Positions 60,682 to 64,000 of a stretch of 64,000 nucleotides of DNA are shown piece after piece. The translations under genes and the position numbers were made by a program. The stretch's first letter is position 1. Each line of letters starts with the position of its first letter. Under the pieces are notes generated by a model that worked only from the letters and a program-made list of their open reading frames with translations, was not told the DNA's origin and ran no database searches. The stretch spans positions 310,001 through 374,000 of the forward strand of contig MU385858.1 of assembly GCA_022497145.1 (NCBI GenBank). Reading direction: 5' to 3'. This DNA is from Rostrohypoxylon terebratum (taxonomy: Eukaryota; Ascomycota; Sordariomycetes; Xylariales; Hypoxylaceae).

Positions 60682-63600
60682 CTACGAGAAGAAATATTGG
60701 CTTTCCCTGAGTCTCTCGACGTTGTAGTCACCCTAGACGTATCGGTTAACATATCGTACCAGATCGAATGAATCCCACAAATGCCATTTGCTTACCTTTT
60801 TGGGGACTTCGGGGAAAGTCAGGGGAAGCCATATCTTGGTTCCCGCAGCTTTTAAATTCGACTTAGCCTTTGACCTCTGTATGGCTTCCTTGGCCTCGCC
60901 CGAGAGCTCCGACTCGAAAAGGGTGCGTTCGGGATTATATTCCACCTTTTTTATTTTACCACTCTCAGTAACCTCATTGTCCAAATCGGCTTTATCAAAG
61001 TCCTCTGTTGTGGAGAGACCACCGTCATCGGATTCATAGTCGTCTTCGACGGCGGCTTCGGTCGTTTCATCGTTAGTAATCTCGCCCAACCCCACCGCCG
61101 CTATATCGCTAATGCTGGAAAGGGGCTGAGGAGTCGACCAGTCTTGGAAAATACTGGTTGGTGTTGCCATGCTCCGACCTTTTTCAACCTCCTTCGGATC
61201 TTCGGAATTCAGAAGCCTCATTCTCTCGTATTCCTCAAGAAGTTCGGCCTTCATAGTTAGCTTTCTTTCTTTGCGAAGTGCATGGATTTCTTCCTCGGCC
61301 GGGTGGCCTCTATCTAACTTAGCTAGATAAAGAGCACCTTTGTATCGGGCCTCAAACTCGGCTGCAAGGCGCCCGATGACATCTTCGCTATGTATCCTGA
61401 CAAAGCAATCGCGCAGGACGCGATTCATAACATCGACGTCGGACGCATGCGTCCAAAAAGAATCATGTACGGCTGCGAACGAGAGGCCCACTTCATTGCA
61501 TTCTAACGCAGATAGTAACATATGACTAGCATCTAGAGAATGGATGAAGTTGGGAGGGAATGCCTGCAATTGTTTCCGTCGGTTGACTGGATCAGACCGT
61601 TCGGGCATCTGCAAGGTAAGATTTTGAATTGAAGTAGGAATGACGCGGGTTCCGGACTTGCGATACGGCTGCACAATAGGCATTCGAAGAGGAGTTGTCC
61701 AAACCACTGTCGACCTGAACTGGTCCAAGAGCTGTTCAGGAGGCGCTGGCTTGTACTTCTTATTGGTGCTGGTGCTGCGAGGTTTTGGGCCCGTCTTTTT
61801 CTTCGGCTTCGGAGGCGACAGCTCCTCTCCGGCGGCAATTCGTTCGATTTGTTCTGGGGTGAGTGCACGGCATACCCTTCCGGCACATTCTCCAAACCAA
61901 TACTGGATATCGTGAGCTCCACGAAACATAGTAGACAGACCCTTGAAAATCTTAGTGGCGATATAAGCGGCAATTACCGGTACAGGTATTCCTGTTTCCT
62001 TGGTTATGTTTGGGTAGAGTGCGTCAATTTGTTTCTGCACTTGGGCCTTTGCTCCTGAGAAGGTAACACCATAAACGTTTGTCATAACAGTCTGCTTCAC
62101 AACCTTCCTCGTGATTTTGCCATCGACAGCCTTTGCGATGATGTTGTCCTCCTTCAGATCTTCTGCGATGCCTTCCTTCACAAGCTCGGCCACTGCAGAA
62201 TATACATCTGCGGGACGGTCTCCGGGTTCCAGGTTCACCTGTTGAGCACCCCACATGTCACCGCCGAGGGCTGCGTAGTGTTGTAAACCATTGCACGTGC
62301 CGTCTTGATGAACGGGAAGGTGGGATACATATTTAACGGGATCGGGTGATTCTAAAGCTGCTTTTAGCTCAAAACAGGTTGCTAGACATTGCCATGAATC
62401 CTCAGCCTGAAGCCACCACCGCTTTCCCGTAAGAGGGTTGGTAGCGGAGTCGTAGATCTCATCGAGATGGTCCATGACAAACGATTCTCGTTCTTTCAAG
62501 CTTGCCTTGTCGTAGCCAAATACGTTGGCTAAGTGGATTTTAAGCCATCGCAGTCCAGATTCGCCGAGCTCCCTTCCCTCCGCAAACCGGAGTAAGCCAC
62601 GAGTATGATCCGCGCCCATGTGGTTTAGGTAAGTTGGGATTGGGTATGCACGTCCTCGGAAATCCACGTTGTGCGGGAAGTAGAAAGTCTGATCTTTAAA
62701 GGCCCTAGCAATCTCGAGTTGAAGATTCATGAAGCATCGCTCAGAATGAAGACCCGATTTCGCATTCTCTACCGCCTTCACGGCTTTCAGCCATCTTCTT
62801 CTCAGCAGTGGGTTGTCTGATGCCTCTGGCTCTTCAGGCAAAGGAATTTGGGGGTTCAATGGGGGGATATTTGCTATTTCCTCGCCACTGTTCCACGCTT
62901 CGAGCATCACATCGAAAACAGGTTTATTAATCCTCCATCCTGTGCGACCGAGAACGTCCAGGCCTTTGCAGACTTGCTCCATGTCACCCCTTTCCATGGC
63001 TGCCTCAGTATATATCCTCTGGTCTTTCTCACCGTGCTTGATTCGTACAAGTTGAGCGGGATATTCGAGGAAGCCGCCTTGGTCGAATTTAGTCCAAGGC
63101 TCTGGCTCGACGAGCATCGGCAGATGTCTGGCAAGGAAATCCGCCGGGGGTTCTTGCTTCATTATATCCACAAGGAATTTGTTGGGCATAATGAGACCGA
63201 CCCTCTTTCCTTTGCGATGCACCATAGTATGCGCCAAAGCGGGTTGTGTCTGTCGAACGAGCGTTTTACTTTCAGGGTGCTCCTGGACAACATTTATCTT
63301 CGCACATTCCATCAGGCCAGATAACAAAGCAACGCCAACCTTCGTTTTGATTAGCACAGGCCATGATCTGATATCGTAAGTAGCAGCGTCTATCACATTA
63401 GACTCTGTGTTGGCGTCAGCAGCGAGCTGGTCCTCAGGCTGGGCTTCCGCAGACTGAGCTTCTGCAGGTTGAGCTTCCGCGGGGTTGATTGGGCCGTTTT
63501 GACTCTTGTGAACCCCTTTTTTATATTGAGGCCTTCGCAGAGCTGCTAGTTCCTGTCGTTTCAAGAACTTAATATCATCTTCCACAGCCTTCGCGATAAT

Positions 63601-64000
63601 ACCAATTAGAGTGGACAATTGAATTCCCTTGTCTATCACTGATGATAATGCATTCAGCACGCTTATAATTGTGACAGCAGCTAGCCTTGACGGATTCGAC
63701 TGGCTCATGAAGGGGGCGTATAAACAACGATCGAAATCTGCCTGCTTTTTCTTTTCGCGCTCCTCCGATTGGTCAAACAACGCAAAATCATTTTCTAATT
63801 TGCTTTCGAGAGCGCATTGCCATTCGTATAACTGCGTGTTTAGAGCAGTTTTCGAAATGGACGTGTTTAAACCCATTTTGTTTAGAGCTTCTCTTTCTTC
63901 CCTCCATCGCGAGATCGCGGCATCGACACAATCCTTTTCTAATTGCGCCTGGATTTCGCGACGCTCGGCTAGAGGCAGCTGAGAGATATCCCGACCTTTT
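60682..64000 (-). CDS. RPO41: Mitochondrial DNA-directed RNA polymerase, C-terminal part (5' end outside window)
   Basis: A single-subunit, T7-like polymerase that transcribes the mitochondrial genome. The frame is open at base 64000 and runs to 60796; a 63-nt intron (60733-60795) separates a last exon, 60682-60732, that encodes GDYNVERLRESQYFFS. That ending is typical of the family; without the splice the protein would end in an unrelated 17-residue tail. Catalytic motifs are intact: HQDGTCNGLQHYAALGGD (motif A), RKVVKQTVMTNVYG (motif B Lys/Tyr) and AAVHDSFWTH (motif C Asp). A Lys/Pro-rich insert (PPKPKKKTGPKP) precedes WTTPLRMP, and an acidic spacer (~80 residues) lies before the C-terminus. 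A repeated AEAQPAEAQSAEAQPE stretch is a low-complexity spacer in the upstream part. The presequence and N-terminal domain are not in the window. Confidence 0.97.

Overview
The window is nuclear DNA of a filamentous ascomycete (Pezizomycotina; a Sordariomycete is my best guess). The evidence is short 50-85 nt introns with CTAAC/CTGAC branch points, and typical fungal gene families: a HET-domain protein, Zn2Cys6 regulators, small Cys-rich secreted or GPI-type proteins, Arc1, Nma111 and Rpo41. Fourteen protein genes are supported. Most have several exons, and I rebuilt them by joining exons at splice sites so that conserved motifs run through each junction. Two genes run off the window: a Lon protease on the left and the mitochondrial RNA polymerase on the right.

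Layout. 1-1101 is the 3' end of a peroxisomal-type Lon protease ending in the PTS1 tripeptide SRL. About 1.1-20.1 kb is a gene desert with microsatellites, dispersed palindromic CCTAGG-type motifs, two MITE-like elements (10.7 and 12.4 kb) and a 10-N assembly gap at 17.48 kb whose flanks duplicate each other. A Zn2Cys6-PAS transcription factor follows at 20.1-22.7 kb, with an 8-nt microexon and an 843-nt intron. Next come MLH1 (27.3-29.6), a small Myb/SANT-like nuclear protein (30.15-30.9, minus), the HtrA-type protease NMA111 (33.2/33.4-36.7), a Cys-rich GPI-type secreted protein (38.3-39.0, minus) and another small secreted protein with a hydrophobic tail (41.7-42.3).

The right half holds a Zn2Cys6/Fungal_trans regulator (44.6-46.7, minus), divergent from an MFS sugar transporter (50.25-52.27). 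After it come a HET-domain gene (52.75-55.08), V-ATPase subunit c'' VMA16 (55.5-56.35, minus) head-to-head with ARC1 (56.9-58.1), a small Thr/Cys-rich secreted protein (58.25-58.86, minus), and RPO41 (60.7 to the window end, minus).

Most genes are single-copy housekeeping functions: organelle proteolysis, mismatch repair, vacuolar acidification, tRNA aminoacylation support and mitochondrial transcription. No biosynthetic cluster, CRISPR array or prokaryote-type system is present. The accessory part is the regulator/transporter/HET stretch, the small secreted proteins and the desert. The observations most worth a check are two GC-AG introns, the microexon/long intron in the PAS regulator, in-frame upstream starts adding mitochondrial-presequence-like leaders to Nma111 and Arc1, two MITEs of very different apparent age, and the duplicated sequence at the gap. 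I found nothing that I can honestly call a wholly new system.
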